DNA from: an uncultured Sutterella sp.
GTDB taxonomy: Bacteria > Pseudomonadota > Gammaproteobacteria > Burkholderiales > Burkholderiaceae_F
NCBI GenBank assembly: GCA_905206365.1
Contig: CAJLHF010000004.1
Span: 30,439 to 94,438 of the forward strand
DNA: 64,000 nt
Direction of reading: 5' to 3'
A model generated the notes under the pieces. The model was given only the letters and a program-made list of their open reading frames with translations. It did not search any database and was not told the origin of the DNA. Both the position numbers and the translations under genes were made by a program. This document shows positions 8,094-16,832 of this stretch, piece after piece. The first letter of the stretch is position 1, and each line of letters starts with the position of its first letter.

Positions 8094-9379
8094 GCCATCT
8101 GACACAGGAACCCAATCCGAACGGGTACGGCATGAGTCTGCCCGATCGGAGGGTCGACATCGAACTCATGCGCTCCCGGGGGTTCGCCCTCATCGGGGGT
8201 TTTTGCGTTTTGGCGGCCGCCGCGATTGCGGTGGGTCTAGCGGGAAGTCTCGACGCCGCGCTCCTTCTTTGGGGTGCGGGAACGACGGTGCTTCTTTTGC
8301 TCACGGTCCTCATGTGGCGCGAGCTCGTCCACGAAGACGAACGGAAAGCCCGCCGCATTCGCGACCGCGACTTCCGCTACCGTCAAACGTTGGCACTCCT
8401 GCCCGAGGGCGTCGTGATTCTGCGCGACGACAACCAGATCGAGTGGTTGAACGACATGGCGTTGCGCCACCTGGGCTTTACGCCCGACGTGGTCGGCAAG
8501 CCCCTTTTCGACGTGCTGCACGACGAGCGGCTTCGTCAGTGGATGCAGACGCGCGACTACGCGGCCCCCTTCGTCACGGAGCCCGAAGGCACGAACCTCA
8601 TTCTGGAAGTGGCGGCCGTCGCACCCGACGCGCGTCACACGATGATCGTCACGCGCGACGTCACCGAAGGCCGGCGCCTCGAAGAGGTGCGTCGCGACTT
8701 CGTCGCGAACGTGAGTCACGAACTTCGTACGCCGCTCACCGTCATCAGCGGGTTTTTGGACCTCGAAAAGGACGACGAGGGCGCGAACCGCGAAGTGCTT
8801 GCCTACCACCGCTCGCTCATGCGCGAACAAACAAAGCGCATGCGAATGCTCCTCGACGATCTCCTTACCCTCTCGCGTCTCGAAAACGAAGACGAAGGCT
8901 CGACTGACGAGCCCGACGTCGTCGCTATGTCCAAGCTCGTCGAAGACGTCGTGCGCGAAGGGAAGGCCCTCTCCATGGGCAAGCACGAATTCCGCGTGGA
9001 AATCGAAGACGTTTCGCTCGTGGGTTTTGCCGACGAGTTGCGCAGCGCTGCGATGAACCTCGTCTCGAACGCCGTTCGCTACACGCCTGAGGGCGGCAAC
9101 ATTACGGTGCGTTGGGGGCGGTTCGGCACGGGCTCGTGCTTTTCCGTGACGGACACGGGGATCGGGATCGACGCGAAGCACATCCCGCGGCTTACCGAGC
9201 GCTTCTACCGCGTCGACAAAGGGCGCTCTCGCGCCACGGGCGGCACGGGGCTGGGACTTGCGATCGTCAAACACATCCTTCGCCACAACGGGGGGACGCT
9301 CGCCATCGAGTCGACGCCGGGCAAAGGGTCGACCTTCGCGATGCGCTTTCCCGAAGCGCGCACCTTCAGCAAATTCTGA
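8090..9379 (+). CDS. phoR: Phosphate regulon sensor histidine kinase PhoR
   Basis: PhoR senses the Pst/PhoU state and phosphorylates PhoB. The 429-residue protein has two N-terminal membrane segments (about residues 32-50 and 55-75) and a PAS-like region (100-190). The HisKA H-box VSHELRTPLTVI places the phosphorylated histidine at residue 210. The ATPase N-box NAVRYTPEGG and G-boxes DTGIGI and GGTGLGLAIV follow. There is no large periplasmic sensor domain, as in other PhoR proteins. The GTG start overlaps the phoB stop; an ATG at 8132 is possible. A strong terminator follows. Confidence 0.94.
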   Translation: MSHLTQEPNPNGYGMSLPDRRVDIELMRSRGFALIGGFCVLAAAAIAVGLAGSLDAALLLWGAGTTVLLLLTVLMWRELVHEDERKARRIRDRDFRYRQTLALLPEGVVILRDDNQIEWLNDMALRHLGFTPDVVGKPLFDVLHDERLRQWMQTRDYAAPFVTEPEGTNLILEVAAVAPDARHTMIVTRDVTEGRRLEEVRRDFVANVSHELRTPLTVISGFLDLEKDDEGANREVLAYHRSLMREQTKRMRMLLDDLLTLSRLENEDEGSTDEPDVVAMSKLVEDVVREGKALSMGKHEFRVEIEDVSLVGFADELRSAAMNLVSNAVRYTPEGGNITVRWGRFGTGSCFSVTDTGIGIDAKHIPRLTERFYRVDKGRSRATGGTGLGLAIVKHILRHNGGTLAIESTPGKGSTFAMRFPEARTFSKF

Positions 9380-9686
9380 CGCGCGTCGCGCGAAACGGAG
9401 CCTTGCAAAACCCCGGTTTTTGCAAGGCTTTTTCTTTGCAAACCATGGCGCTACCCGTGCGAAGCGAAGCGTGCGGCAATGCCAAAACGGTCGAAGTTGG
9501 CGGCACGCAATCGCACTAAAAGAATTGTCGTAGTCGGTGCGGTCGGGGGTGGGAAGGTTCGTCCCCTACAATCGAATTGAACGACGGGTTACGGGCGGCC
9601 GCAAGGCCGTCTTTTTGCTGGAGCCTCCGCGGCTTCGTCGCGATTCCGTCGAAACAAAAGATTCCTCAATTTTCCCGGGAGACCCC
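9380..9686. other. Intergenic region between phoR and the GltS-like carrier gene
   Basis: Besides the phoR terminator, this stretch holds a TACAAT box at 9567-9572. A short hairpin, GGCGGCC-gcaa-GGCCGTC (about 9595-9612), runs straight into five T residues. That order (promoter-like box, hairpin with T run, gene) could be a leader attenuator, but no leader peptide was found. No convincing coding sequence was seen. Confidence 0.5.
9399..9435 (+). terminator. Intrinsic terminator at the end of the pst-pho operon
   Basis: The stem AGCCTTGCAAAA pairs with TTTTTGCAAGGCT across a short CCCCGG loop and is followed by TTTTTCTTT. Confidence 0.9.
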
Positions 9687-10880
9687 ATGTATAACTTCAT
9701 GGCTGCCTTCATCATCTGCGGCATCGTCGTCATCATCGGCGAAGTCGTGGCGAAACTCACGCGCGCCTGGGTGCCGTCCGTCTTTGTGTCCGCCGTCGTG
9801 TTGCTGTTGGGTTATTGGACGATTCTGCCCAAAGAGCTCGTGACCGAAGCTCACCTCATGCCCTTTGCGAACACCGTGGCGATGTTCCTCATCATCACCC
9901 ACATGGGGACGATGATCAGTCTCGAAGCGCTCCTCGCGCAGTGGAAGACCGTTATTCTCTGCGTGTGCGGTCTGGTGGGGATGTGTGCGGTCGCTTACTT
10001 CGTCTGCCCCTTCTTCATGGATCAGGCGCTCGTGATCGCGGGGTTGCCGCCTCTGACGGGCGGGATCGTTGCGGCAACGATGATGCAGCAGGCCGCGCAG
10101 GAAGCGGGCCTGACGACGGCGGCCGTCTTTGCGATTTCGATGTACTGCATTCAGGGCTTTGCGGGCTACCCCCTGACGGCCGTCTGCCTGAAGCGCGAAG
10201 GCGCCCGTCTTCTTGCCGAATACCGCTCGGGACGCGTCAAGGGCGATCCGGCCGAAGAAGAAACCGACATCAAGGCGGTGACGAAGTTGCCCGAAGAGCA
10301 GAAGCACGCGATTTTGCATCTGCCCGACGAATGGAATTCTCCGATCGTCATGCTCGTGAAGCTTGGGTTCGTGGCGTGGCTTGCGATGCTCGCCGGGGGG
10401 ATCACGGGAATTTCGGGCGCGATCTGGTGTCTGGTGTTGGGCGTACTCTTCTGCCGTCTTGGCTTTCTTGAGCCCAACATCCTCACGAAGGCGAACTCCT
10501 ACCAGATCATGCTCTTTGCGCTCATGATGTTCATTTTCGACGGTCTCAAGGACTGTACGCCCGAAATGCTCGTGGCGATCATCGGCCCGATGGTGACCCT
10601 CATCGTCTTCGGCATCCTCGGTATGGCGGTCGTCGCCTGGATCGTCGCCCGCGCGCTCGGCATTCCCGTCTGGCTCGGCTATGCCAACTGCCTGACGGCC
10701 CTCTACGGCTTCCCCTTCAACGCCATCATCACCGAATCGATGTGCGCGGAAATGGCCGCCACCGAGGACGAACGCGAATACCTGATGTCGAAGATCTTCC
10801 CGCCGATGATCGTCGGCGGCTTTGCGACCGTGACGATCACGTCGGTCGTGATTGCCGGCATCTTCGCGAAGATGTTCTGA
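9687..10880 (+). CDS. Putative GltS-like (ESS-type) sodium/carboxylate carrier
   Basis: This 397-residue inner-membrane protein has about ten to twelve hydrophobic segments. They fall into two halves separated by a charged cytoplasmic loop near residues 170-210 (LKREGARLLAEYRSGRVKGD). The pattern and the paired glycine-rich segments, LPPLTGGIVAATMMQQAAQE and PVWLGYANCLTALYGFPFN, resemble sodium/glutamate symporters of the GltS type. The substrate is not known. The chosen ATG follows GGGAGA; upstream in-frame codons are not homologous. The gene is followed by an M20 amidohydrolase, so uptake of an acylated or peptide-bound amino acid is a reasonable inference. Confidence 0.7.
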   Translation: MYNFMAAFIICGIVVIIGEVVAKLTRAWVPSVFVSAVVLLLGYWTILPKELVTEAHLMPFANTVAMFLIITHMGTMISLEALLAQWKTVILCVCGLVGMCAVAYFVCPFFMDQALVIAGLPPLTGGIVAATMMQQAAQEAGLTTAAVFAISMYCIQGFAGYPLTAVCLKREGARLLAEYRSGRVKGDPAEEETDIKAVTKLPEEQKHAILHLPDEWNSPIVMLVKLGFVAWLAMLAGGITGISGAIWCLVLGVLFCRLGFLEPNILTKANSYQIMLFALMMFIFDGLKDCTPEMLVAIIGPMVTLIVFGILGMAVVAWIVARALGIPVWLGYANCLTALYGFPFNAIITESMCAEMAATEDEREYLMSKIFPPMIVGGFATVTITSVVIAGIFAKMF

Positions 10881-10896
10881 GAGCATCGTTGCTTTC

Positions 10897-10928
10897 GAAC
10901 CCGGACGCCTTCGCCCGGGTTCCTGTTT
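10897..10928 (+). terminator. Hairpin terminator between the carrier and M20 genes
   Basis: GAACCCGG pairs with CCGGGTTC and is followed by a modest T tract (CTGTTTT). It may be only partly effective, allowing some read-through into the amidohydrolase gene. Confidence 0.6.
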
Positions 10929-10981
10929 TGAGAGGAGTCGTCCCGAGCGTTCGGGGCGGACCGAGAAGAAAGGAAAAAAAC

Positions 10982-12160
10982 ATGGATCTCAAGGCTCTCG
11001 AAGAGAAGTACGAGTCGTACCAGATTGAAATGCGTCGCCATTTCCATCGTTATCCGGAGGCGAGCGGTGAAGAGCATGACACCGCCCGCAAGATTCGCGA
11101 AGAACTTGACAAGATGGGCGTCGAATGGCGCGTCTGCGGCATGCCGACGGGCACGCTCGCCACGATCAAGGGCGCGCGTCCCGGTCGCACGATTCTTCTG
11201 CGCGGCGACATCGACGCGCTCTCCGTTACGGAAGAAACCGGTTTGTCGTTCGCGAGCGAACGACCCGGTCTCATGCATGCGTGCGGTCACGACTGCCACA
11301 TCTCGATGCTCCTGACGGCCGCGAAGATGCTCTCCGACATCCGTTCCGAACTCTGCGGGACGGTGCGTCTTTGCTTCCAGCCCGCCGAAGAAATCGGTCT
11401 CGGCGCGAAGAAGATGGTCGAGGACGGCGCCATGGACGGGGTCGACGCCGCGTTCGGCATTCACGTCTGGTCCGACATCGAAGCCGGGAAGATTTCCGTG
11501 CGCGAAGGTCCGACCATGGCTTCGGGCGACCGCTTCACGATCAAGGTGCTCGGCAAGGCCGGCCACGGCGCGCAGCCGCACCTCTGCGCGGATGCGACCG
11601 TGATGGCTGCGTCGATCGCGCTCAACCTGCAGACGGTGGTGAGCCGCGAAACCTCGCCCGTCGATACGGCCGTCGTGACGATCGGCGAACTGCATTCCGG
11701 CACGCGCTTCAATGTGATTTCGGGTACGGCCGAAATGACCGGTACGACTCGTTGCTTCAGCCCCGAAGTGCGTCGGCGCTTCCCCGAACAGATCGAGCGC
11801 ATCGCGCGCGAAACGGCACGCAGCATGCGCGGCGATGCGGAAGTGACGTACGAAGAACTCGTGCCGCCCACGGTGAACGATCCCGCGATGGCGGCGCTCG
11901 TCCGAAAGAGCGCTCAAAAGGTGTTGGGCGAGGATTGCCTCTATGACTACCCGCCGACGATGGGCGGCGAAGATTTCTCGCGCTACCAGGAAAAGGCTCC
12001 GGGCGTGATGGTCTTCCTCGGCGTTCGCAACGAAGCGTGCGGTGCGTGCTGGGCGCAGCACCACGGCCGCTACACGGTCGACGAAGACGTGCTCGTGAAG
12101 GGCGCCGCCCTGCACGTGCGCGTCGCGCTCGACTTCCTCGGCACGGAGTGCGGCTGCTGA
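10982..12160 (+). CDS. M20-family amidohydrolase (N-acyl-amino-acid / hippurate hydrolase type)
   Basis: The 392-residue protein belongs to the M20D amidohydrolases, cytoplasmic metal enzymes that remove acyl groups from amino acids. The metal site is intact: LMHACGHDCH (C101, H103), FQPAEE (E136/E137), the IHVW histidine and GGEDFS near the C-terminus. A dimerisation domain lies at about residues 180-295. The ATG follows AAAGGAAAAAAAC. It is downstream of the GltS-like carrier, which could supply its substrate. The exact substrate cannot be read from the sequence; hippurate, indole-acetyl or p-aminobenzoyl conjugates are alternatives. Confidence 0.9.
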   Translation: MDLKALEEKYESYQIEMRRHFHRYPEASGEEHDTARKIREELDKMGVEWRVCGMPTGTLATIKGARPGRTILLRGDIDALSVTEETGLSFASERPGLMHACGHDCHISMLLTAAKMLSDIRSELCGTVRLCFQPAEEIGLGAKKMVEDGAMDGVDAAFGIHVWSDIEAGKISVREGPTMASGDRFTIKVLGKAGHGAQPHLCADATVMAASIALNLQTVVSRETSPVDTAVVTIGELHSGTRFNVISGTAEMTGTTRCFSPEVRRRFPEQIERIARETARSMRGDAEVTYEELVPPTVNDPAMAALVRKSAQKVLGEDCLYDYPPTMGGEDFSRYQEKAPGVMVFLGVRNEACGACWAQHHGRYTVDEDVLVKGAALHVRVALDFLGTECGC

Positions 12161-12200
12161 TAGCGGCTTGGCGCGAAAGTCCGCTGCCGAAAGCCTTCGA

Positions 12201-12237
12201 AAGCCGTCCGACGCACGTTGTCGGGCGGCTTTTTTTT
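12201..12237 (+). terminator. Intrinsic terminator after the M20 amidohydrolase gene
   Basis: AAGCCGTCCGAC pairs with GTCGGGCGGCTT (one G-T pair) and is followed by an eight-base T run. Confidence 0.9.
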
Positions 12238-12435
12238 CGACTCCGAACCTTGCCTTATTCGTCAAAAATCGTACCGATCCGTGACGGTCGGGCTTCGCGC
12301 GCCGCCCGAAGGGGAAGGCTCCGTTAAAATCACGGACACTTTCCACAGACTCCGCCCGCGTTTCCCGGGCCCGACTTCGGGCGCATCGTCATGCAAAAAG
12401 GGAACGCGGTCCGCACTCTCGAACGGTTCAAACCC

Positions 12436-13206
12436 ATGCACATTCTCGTATCGAACGACGACGGTTACCGAGCCCCCGGCATTCAGGCGCTCGCGCGCGC
12501 CATGCGCCGCTTCGGGCGCGTCACGGTGGTGGCGCCCGACCACAATCATTCGGGCGCTTCGAATTCGCTCACGCTCAACCGCCCGCTTACGGTCGAACAC
12601 ATGCCGGGCGAAAATCTCTACGTCGTCTCCGGGACCCCGTCCGACTGCGTTCACGTGGCGTTGACGGGGCTTCTCGACGAGATGCCCGACCTCGTCGTTT
12701 CGGGGATCAACTGCGGCGCCAACATGGGCGACGACACGATGTATTCGGGTACGGTCGCGGCGGCCATCGAAGGGTACCTCTTCAAGGTGCCTTCGATCGC
12801 CTTCTCGCAGATCGACAAGGGTTGGGCCGAGCTCGATTCCGCCGCGCGCATTGCCGAGACGGTCGTCGAGCGCTATCTTGAGGAACGTGATACGACGGCC
12901 CCCGTGCTTCTCAACGTCAACATGCCGAACCTCCCCTTCGACGTGGTGAAGGGCATCCGCTCGACGCGCCTCGGGCGCCGCATGAGCGCCGAACCCGTGA
13001 TCGAAGAGATGAGCCCGCGGGGCTTCCCGATTTACTGGCTCGGTGCCGCGGGGAAGCCTGCCGATGCCGCGGAAGGGACGGACTTCTGGGCGACCGCGCA
13101 CGGGTACGTGTCGGTGACGCCCCTGCAGATCGACCTCACCGCGCACCGCGAGGTCGAACGCACGGGCCGGTGGCTCGCGGGCGACTTGGGGCCGAACCTC
13201 GACTGA
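12436..13206 (+). CDS. surE: 5'/3'-nucleotidase SurE
   Basis: SurE is a metal-dependent cytoplasmic phosphatase acting on nucleoside monophosphates and short polyphosphate. The 256-residue protein starts with the hallmark MHILVSNDDGY (metal ligands D8/D9). It continues with the SGASNSL, SGTPSDCVHVAL and SGINCGANMGDD motifs, so all active-site elements are present. The ATG at 12436 was chosen because SurE proteins start at this point; an in-frame ATG at 12391 adds an unrelated tail. A TAAAAT box at 12325 may be its -10 element. In relatives surE is followed by pcm and nlpD; here nlpD follows directly. Confidence 0.95.
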   Translation: MHILVSNDDGYRAPGIQALARAMRRFGRVTVVAPDHNHSGASNSLTLNRPLTVEHMPGENLYVVSGTPSDCVHVALTGLLDEMPDLVVSGINCGANMGDDTMYSGTVAAAIEGYLFKVPSIAFSQIDKGWAELDSAARIAETVVERYLEERDTTAPVLLNVNMPNLPFDVVKGIRSTRLGRRMSAEPVIEEMSPRGFPIYWLGAAGKPADAAEGTDFWATAHGYVSVTPLQIDLTAHREVERTGRWLAGDLGPNLD

Positions 13207-13324
13207 GTCTGGCTTCGACCGAACTTCCGGCAAAAGCCGACAACGATTGAATTCCAACAAGGAGGCGGCGCTCCGGTTCCCGAAAGAACACAATGAAAAA
13301 GGGACCCCCGGGGCGTCGAAGTGT

Positions 13325-14239
13325 ATGAACCGCAACTTGAAACTTTCCGCCGCGGCGCTTGCGGCCTTCGGCGCGCTCGTTCTCACGGGCTGCTCGACGA
13401 TCGATCCGAGCACCGTGCCCGTCGTGGACCGCTCGCAGTATTCCGCGGGCACGTCCGCGGGTTCGAGCGCCCCCGGGCTCGTTCGCGATTCGGGCCGCAC
13501 GCACGTCGTGGCCCCGGGCGACACGATCTACAACATTTCCGTGCGCTACGGGCTCGATGCGGGGCAGCTCGCGCGTCTCAACGCCATTACGGATCCGACG
13601 CAGTTGCGTATCGGGCAGTCCCTGCGTCTGCCCGAATCGGTGACGGAGCCGCGTCCCTACGAAGTGTCTTCGTCGGTGCGCGTCAACCGCGTGACCGATA
13701 CGGACAATGAGCCGAAGGCGCCCGAAACCGCGGAAACCCCCTCGACCGTCGTGCGTACGCCGAGCTCGAACGTCGAGGAAACGACCGCGATCACGAACGC
13801 GCCCGCAAAGCCCGCCGAAGGGAGTGCTGCGGCACCCTCGCCGAAGCCCGAAAAGGCGCCCGCGATCGTGCCGGGGACGCGCCTTTTGTGGCCCGCACGC
13901 GGCGAAGTGCTCGCCACTTACACGCAAAACAAGATGGGTCTTGACATCGGCGGCACCGTGGGCGACGTGGTCGTCGCGGCCGCGGACGGCACGGTCCTCT
14001 TCGTGGGCGACGGCGTGAAGGGTTACGGCCAGCTCGTCATCGTGCAGCACACGAAGACCTTTGTGACGGCCTACGGGCACAATTCGAAGATCGTCGTCAA
14101 AGTGGGCGACAAGGTGCGGGCCGGTCAGAAGATTTCCGAGCTCGGCGGCACCGATCCGAAGCGCCCCTTCCTGCGCTTTGAAGTACGCGATCACGGCAAA
14201 CCCGTCGACCCCATGAAGTACCTCGCGCCCCGTCGCTGA
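13325..14239 (+). CDS. nlpD: NlpD-type lipoprotein with LysM and degenerate LytM (M23) domain
   Basis: NlpD activates the septal amidase AmiC from the outer membrane. The 304-residue protein has a lipoprotein signal with lipobox LTGC (C23) and a LysM domain (HVVAPGDTIYNISVRYGL onward, about residues 58-105). A Pro/Ala-rich linker and a C-terminal LytM domain (about 180-300) follow. Zinc ligands of active M23 peptidases are missing: GLDIGG lacks the preceding histidine, and LRFEVR replaces the usual LHFEIR. It is therefore probably a non-catalytic activator. Earlier in-frame starts at 13247 and 13292 would bury the lipoprotein signal. Confidence 0.9.
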   Translation: MNRNLKLSAAALAAFGALVLTGCSTIDPSTVPVVDRSQYSAGTSAGSSAPGLVRDSGRTHVVAPGDTIYNISVRYGLDAGQLARLNAITDPTQLRIGQSLRLPESVTEPRPYEVSSSVRVNRVTDTDNEPKAPETAETPSTVVRTPSSNVEETTAITNAPAKPAEGSAAAPSPKPEKAPAIVPGTRLLWPARGEVLATYTQNKMGLDIGGTVGDVVVAAADGTVLFVGDGVKGYGQLVIVQHTKTFVTAYGHNSKIVVKVGDKVRAGQKISELGGTDPKRPFLRFEVRDHGKPVDPMKYLAPRR

Positions 14240-14252
14240 GTCGTTTCCGAGA

Positions 14253-14283
14253 GCGCCCGCACGCCACGCGGGCGTCCTTTTTT
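14253..14283 (+). terminator. Intrinsic terminator after nlpD
   Basis: GCGCCCGC pairs with GCGGGCGT across ACGCCAC and is followed by six T residues. Confidence 0.85.
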
Positions 14284-14393
14284 GGCACAATGGCGCCTCC
14301 GAATTTTCCGACAACCGGACTGGGCGGGCGGCCCGCCGGTCGTCTTGGCATCCGTACCGCCCGACACCAACGCAGCGCAAGGAGATCCGACTC

Positions 14394-15860
14394 ATGGGAC
14401 GTCGATCGAAGGAGAAAACCCCGGAATACTTCACCGTGGACGTGGAGCGCCTCGACCAGGAAGGTCGCGGCGTGGCGAAGAGGGACGGCAAGGTCGTCTT
14501 CATCGTGGGCGCGCTGCCCGGCGAACGCGTGACCTACGAGCGCATCCGCAACAAGGCGAGCTACGAAATGGGGCGCGTAACGGCGGTGCACCGCGAGAGC
14601 GTGCAGCGCGTCAAGCCCGCCTGCCCGAATTTCGGTCACGGCCCCGGGAGCTGCGGCGGGTGCGCCATGCAGCACCTCGACCCGCTCGCTCAGGTCGCTT
14701 ATAAGGAAAAGGTTCTCCTCGACACGCTCTGGCACATCGGCAAGGTGCGTCCCGAAAGCGTTCTTACGCCGATCTACGGCCCGACCTGGAACTACCGTCA
14801 CCGCGCGCGTCTGACGGTGCGCGACGTGGCGAAAAAGGGCGGCGTTCTCGTCGGGTTCCACGAAAAGAGCTCCTCGTACGTCGCCGACATGACGGAGTGC
14901 CGGATTCTTCCGAAGAAGATCTCCGACATGCTCCCCGCGATGCGCGAACTCGTCGCCTCGCTCTCGATCCGTCAGCGCATGCCCCAGATCGAAGTGGCCG
15001 TGGGCGGCGACGGCCGCACCGCGCTCGTTTTCCGCATTCTTGAGGAACCGACCGAAGCCGACCGTCAGGCGATGCTCGACTTCGGCGACACGCACGGCGT
15101 CGACATCTGGTTCCAGCCGAAGGGCCCCGAAACGGCTCACGCCGTTCGTCCCGAAAACGAAGAAGCGCTCGGCCTCGAACTCCCCGAATTCAACGTTCGC
15201 ATCGCCTTCAAGCCCACCGACTTCACGCAGGTCAACCACGCCCTCAACGAGACGATGGTCGGGCGCGCCGTGCGTCTTCTCGACGTGCGACCCGAACACA
15301 AGGTCGCGGACTTTTTCTGCGGTCTCGGCAACTTCACGCTGCCGCTCGCGCGCCGCAGCGCCCGCGTGATCGGCATCGAAGGCTCCGAAGGGCTCGTCGC
15401 CCGCGCGCGCCGCGGTGCGGAGAGCAACGGCCTGAAGGATAAGACCGAGTTCGTCGCCCGCAACCTCTTTACCTGGTGCGAAGACGACTGGAACGAACTC
15501 AACGCCCGCATGGGCGGGATCGACCGCGTGTTGATCGACCCGCCGCGCGAAGGGGCGCTCGCGCTCTCGCGCGTTCTCGCCGCCACCGACGTGCGCCCGG
15601 CGCGCGTCGTCTACGTCTCCTGCAACCCGGCGACGCTCGCGCGCGACTGCGCGGTTCTGCATCACGAAGGCGGTTGGCACATCCGCGCCGCGGGCATCAT
15701 GAACATGTTCCCGCACACGGGCCACGTCGAATCGATCGCGGTGCTCGAACCCGGTCCCAAGCCCGAGAAGCTTTCCGAAGAAGCCGAGTCGATCGAAAAG
15801 CGCATCGCCGCTCAGGGCGACGACAATGTGAAGATCCGACTCGAGGATGAAGAAGCGTAA
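14394..15860 (+). CDS. rlmD: 23S rRNA (uracil-1939-C5)-methyltransferase RlmD
   Basis: RlmD uses S-adenosylmethionine to methylate U1939 of 23S rRNA. The 488-residue protein has an N-terminal TRAM domain, an iron-sulfur site with C77, C87, C90 and C169 (CPNFGHGPGSCGGC and MTECRIL), and a C-terminal methyltransferase fold. The SAM loop DFFCGLGNFTLPLA is present, as is the catalytic nucleophile C410 in VYVSCNPATLARD. A strong AAGGAGAT site precedes the ATG. The C-terminal 30 residues are charged and extend past the family norm. Confidence 0.95.
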   Translation: MGRRSKEKTPEYFTVDVERLDQEGRGVAKRDGKVVFIVGALPGERVTYERIRNKASYEMGRVTAVHRESVQRVKPACPNFGHGPGSCGGCAMQHLDPLAQVAYKEKVLLDTLWHIGKVRPESVLTPIYGPTWNYRHRARLTVRDVAKKGGVLVGFHEKSSSYVADMTECRILPKKISDMLPAMRELVASLSIRQRMPQIEVAVGGDGRTALVFRILEEPTEADRQAMLDFGDTHGVDIWFQPKGPETAHAVRPENEEALGLELPEFNVRIAFKPTDFTQVNHALNETMVGRAVRLLDVRPEHKVADFFCGLGNFTLPLARRSARVIGIEGSEGLVARARRGAESNGLKDKTEFVARNLFTWCEDDWNELNARMGGIDRVLIDPPREGALALSRVLAATDVRPARVVYVSCNPATLARDCAVLHHEGGWHIRAAGIMNMFPHTGHVESIAVLEPGPKPEKLSEEAESIEKRIAAQGDDNVKIRLEDEEA

Positions 15861-15882
15861 AGCGCCTCCGGTCTTCGCATAA

Positions 15883-15924
15883 GAAAAAGCGGCCGCTCCG
15901 ATTCCGGGCGACCGCTTTTTCTTT
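15883..15924. terminator. Bidirectional terminator between rlmD and the convergent unknown gene
   Basis: GAAAAAGCGG and its complement CCGCTTTTTC flank a GC-rich core, giving T runs on both strands. It lies between two genes that converge. Confidence 0.85.
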
Positions 15925-15965
15925 GTGTCTCGGTGGTCGCACCGCGCGTTACCGCGCGGCGGGCA

Positions 15966-16565
15966 TCACGCTTTCTCGGAAAACGCGTTCGGATCGTAGG
16001 CGTAGGGCGAATCGCGCAGGCTCTGCGTGAGACGCGAGAAGATGTGTGCGGCCTCGGTCACGCGGTGCGTCGTGGCGCGCAGCGCACGCTCGGAATTCGC
16101 CGCGCTCGCGGGATCCCAGGCGCGCACCGCGTCGAGAAACGCTTTCGCGAAGTCTTCGGCGCGCGTCGAAGGGCGACGCGCAAGCACGATAAAGGCCTTG
16201 CGAAGCTCTTCGTAGGTTTCACGCTCTTCGGGGGAGACTTTGCCGAGCAAGCGCCCTTCAAGCGCTTCGTCCGCGTAGACCGCAAGGGCGCGCTCGGTGC
16301 GGTTCAGAAGCCGCGTCTCGCGCCCGAGTTCGGGAAGTTCCGAGAGCGCCCCCCAAAGTCCCGCGCCCGCAAGGAGTGCGGCCCAACGGATCTTGAAGCC
16401 GCGCTTCTTTTTCTCACCTGCAAACGGAATCGGACAAAGCTTCACGCCCGCCGAAGCCGCGACGTCGCGGTTGAAAAGCACGACGGTCTGATCGCGCACG
16501 CATCCGCCGAGTGCGGTGCCGAGGTTGTCGGCGAAGGCGGTTCCCACGTTTTTTTCTTTCGACAT
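15966..16565 (-). CDS. Unrecognised 199-residue protein
   Basis: No family is recognised. The frame is open between a strong ribosome binding site (AAAGGAGCAAC before ATG) and a stop just before the shared terminator, so it is very likely real. The N-terminal 45 residues contain GTALGGCVRDQTVVLFNRDV. A basic patch (GEKKKRGFKIR) is followed by a short hydrophobic stretch, WAALLAGAGLWGAL (about residues 61-74), that may insert in a membrane. The remainder is predicted helical and charged. It stands alone between rlmD and ndk and is read in the opposite direction to both. Confidence 0.75.
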   Translation of the reverse strand: MSKEKNVGTAFADNLGTALGGCVRDQTVVLFNRDVAASAGVKLCPIPFAGEKKKRGFKIRWAALLAGAGLWGALSELPELGRETRLLNRTERALAVYADEALEGRLLGKVSPEERETYEELRKAFIVLARRPSTRAEDFAKAFLDAVRAWDPASAANSERALRATTHRVTEAAHIFSRLTQSLRDSPYAYDPNAFSEKA

Positions 16566-16832
16566 GTTGCTCCTTTGACGCGCGGGGCGCGATTCGGGTT
16601 CGGGGAGCTTCTTAGGATAGCGCTTCGGAGCGCCTGCAACAGCCCCGATCGCGATCGAAAGGCCCCCGTAACAAAGCGAAAAAAGCGCAAAGGGAGGAGG
16701 GGAGCCGGAATGGCGCGTGATAAAATCTCACGTTTGAGGACGGATGCCTCCCGAATCTCGGGAGAACGGGCTGTTTACGTCTCGTTGTCCGTCTCGTCGA
16801 ATTCTCAACCGTAAGTTAAGCGAGTCAACAAA

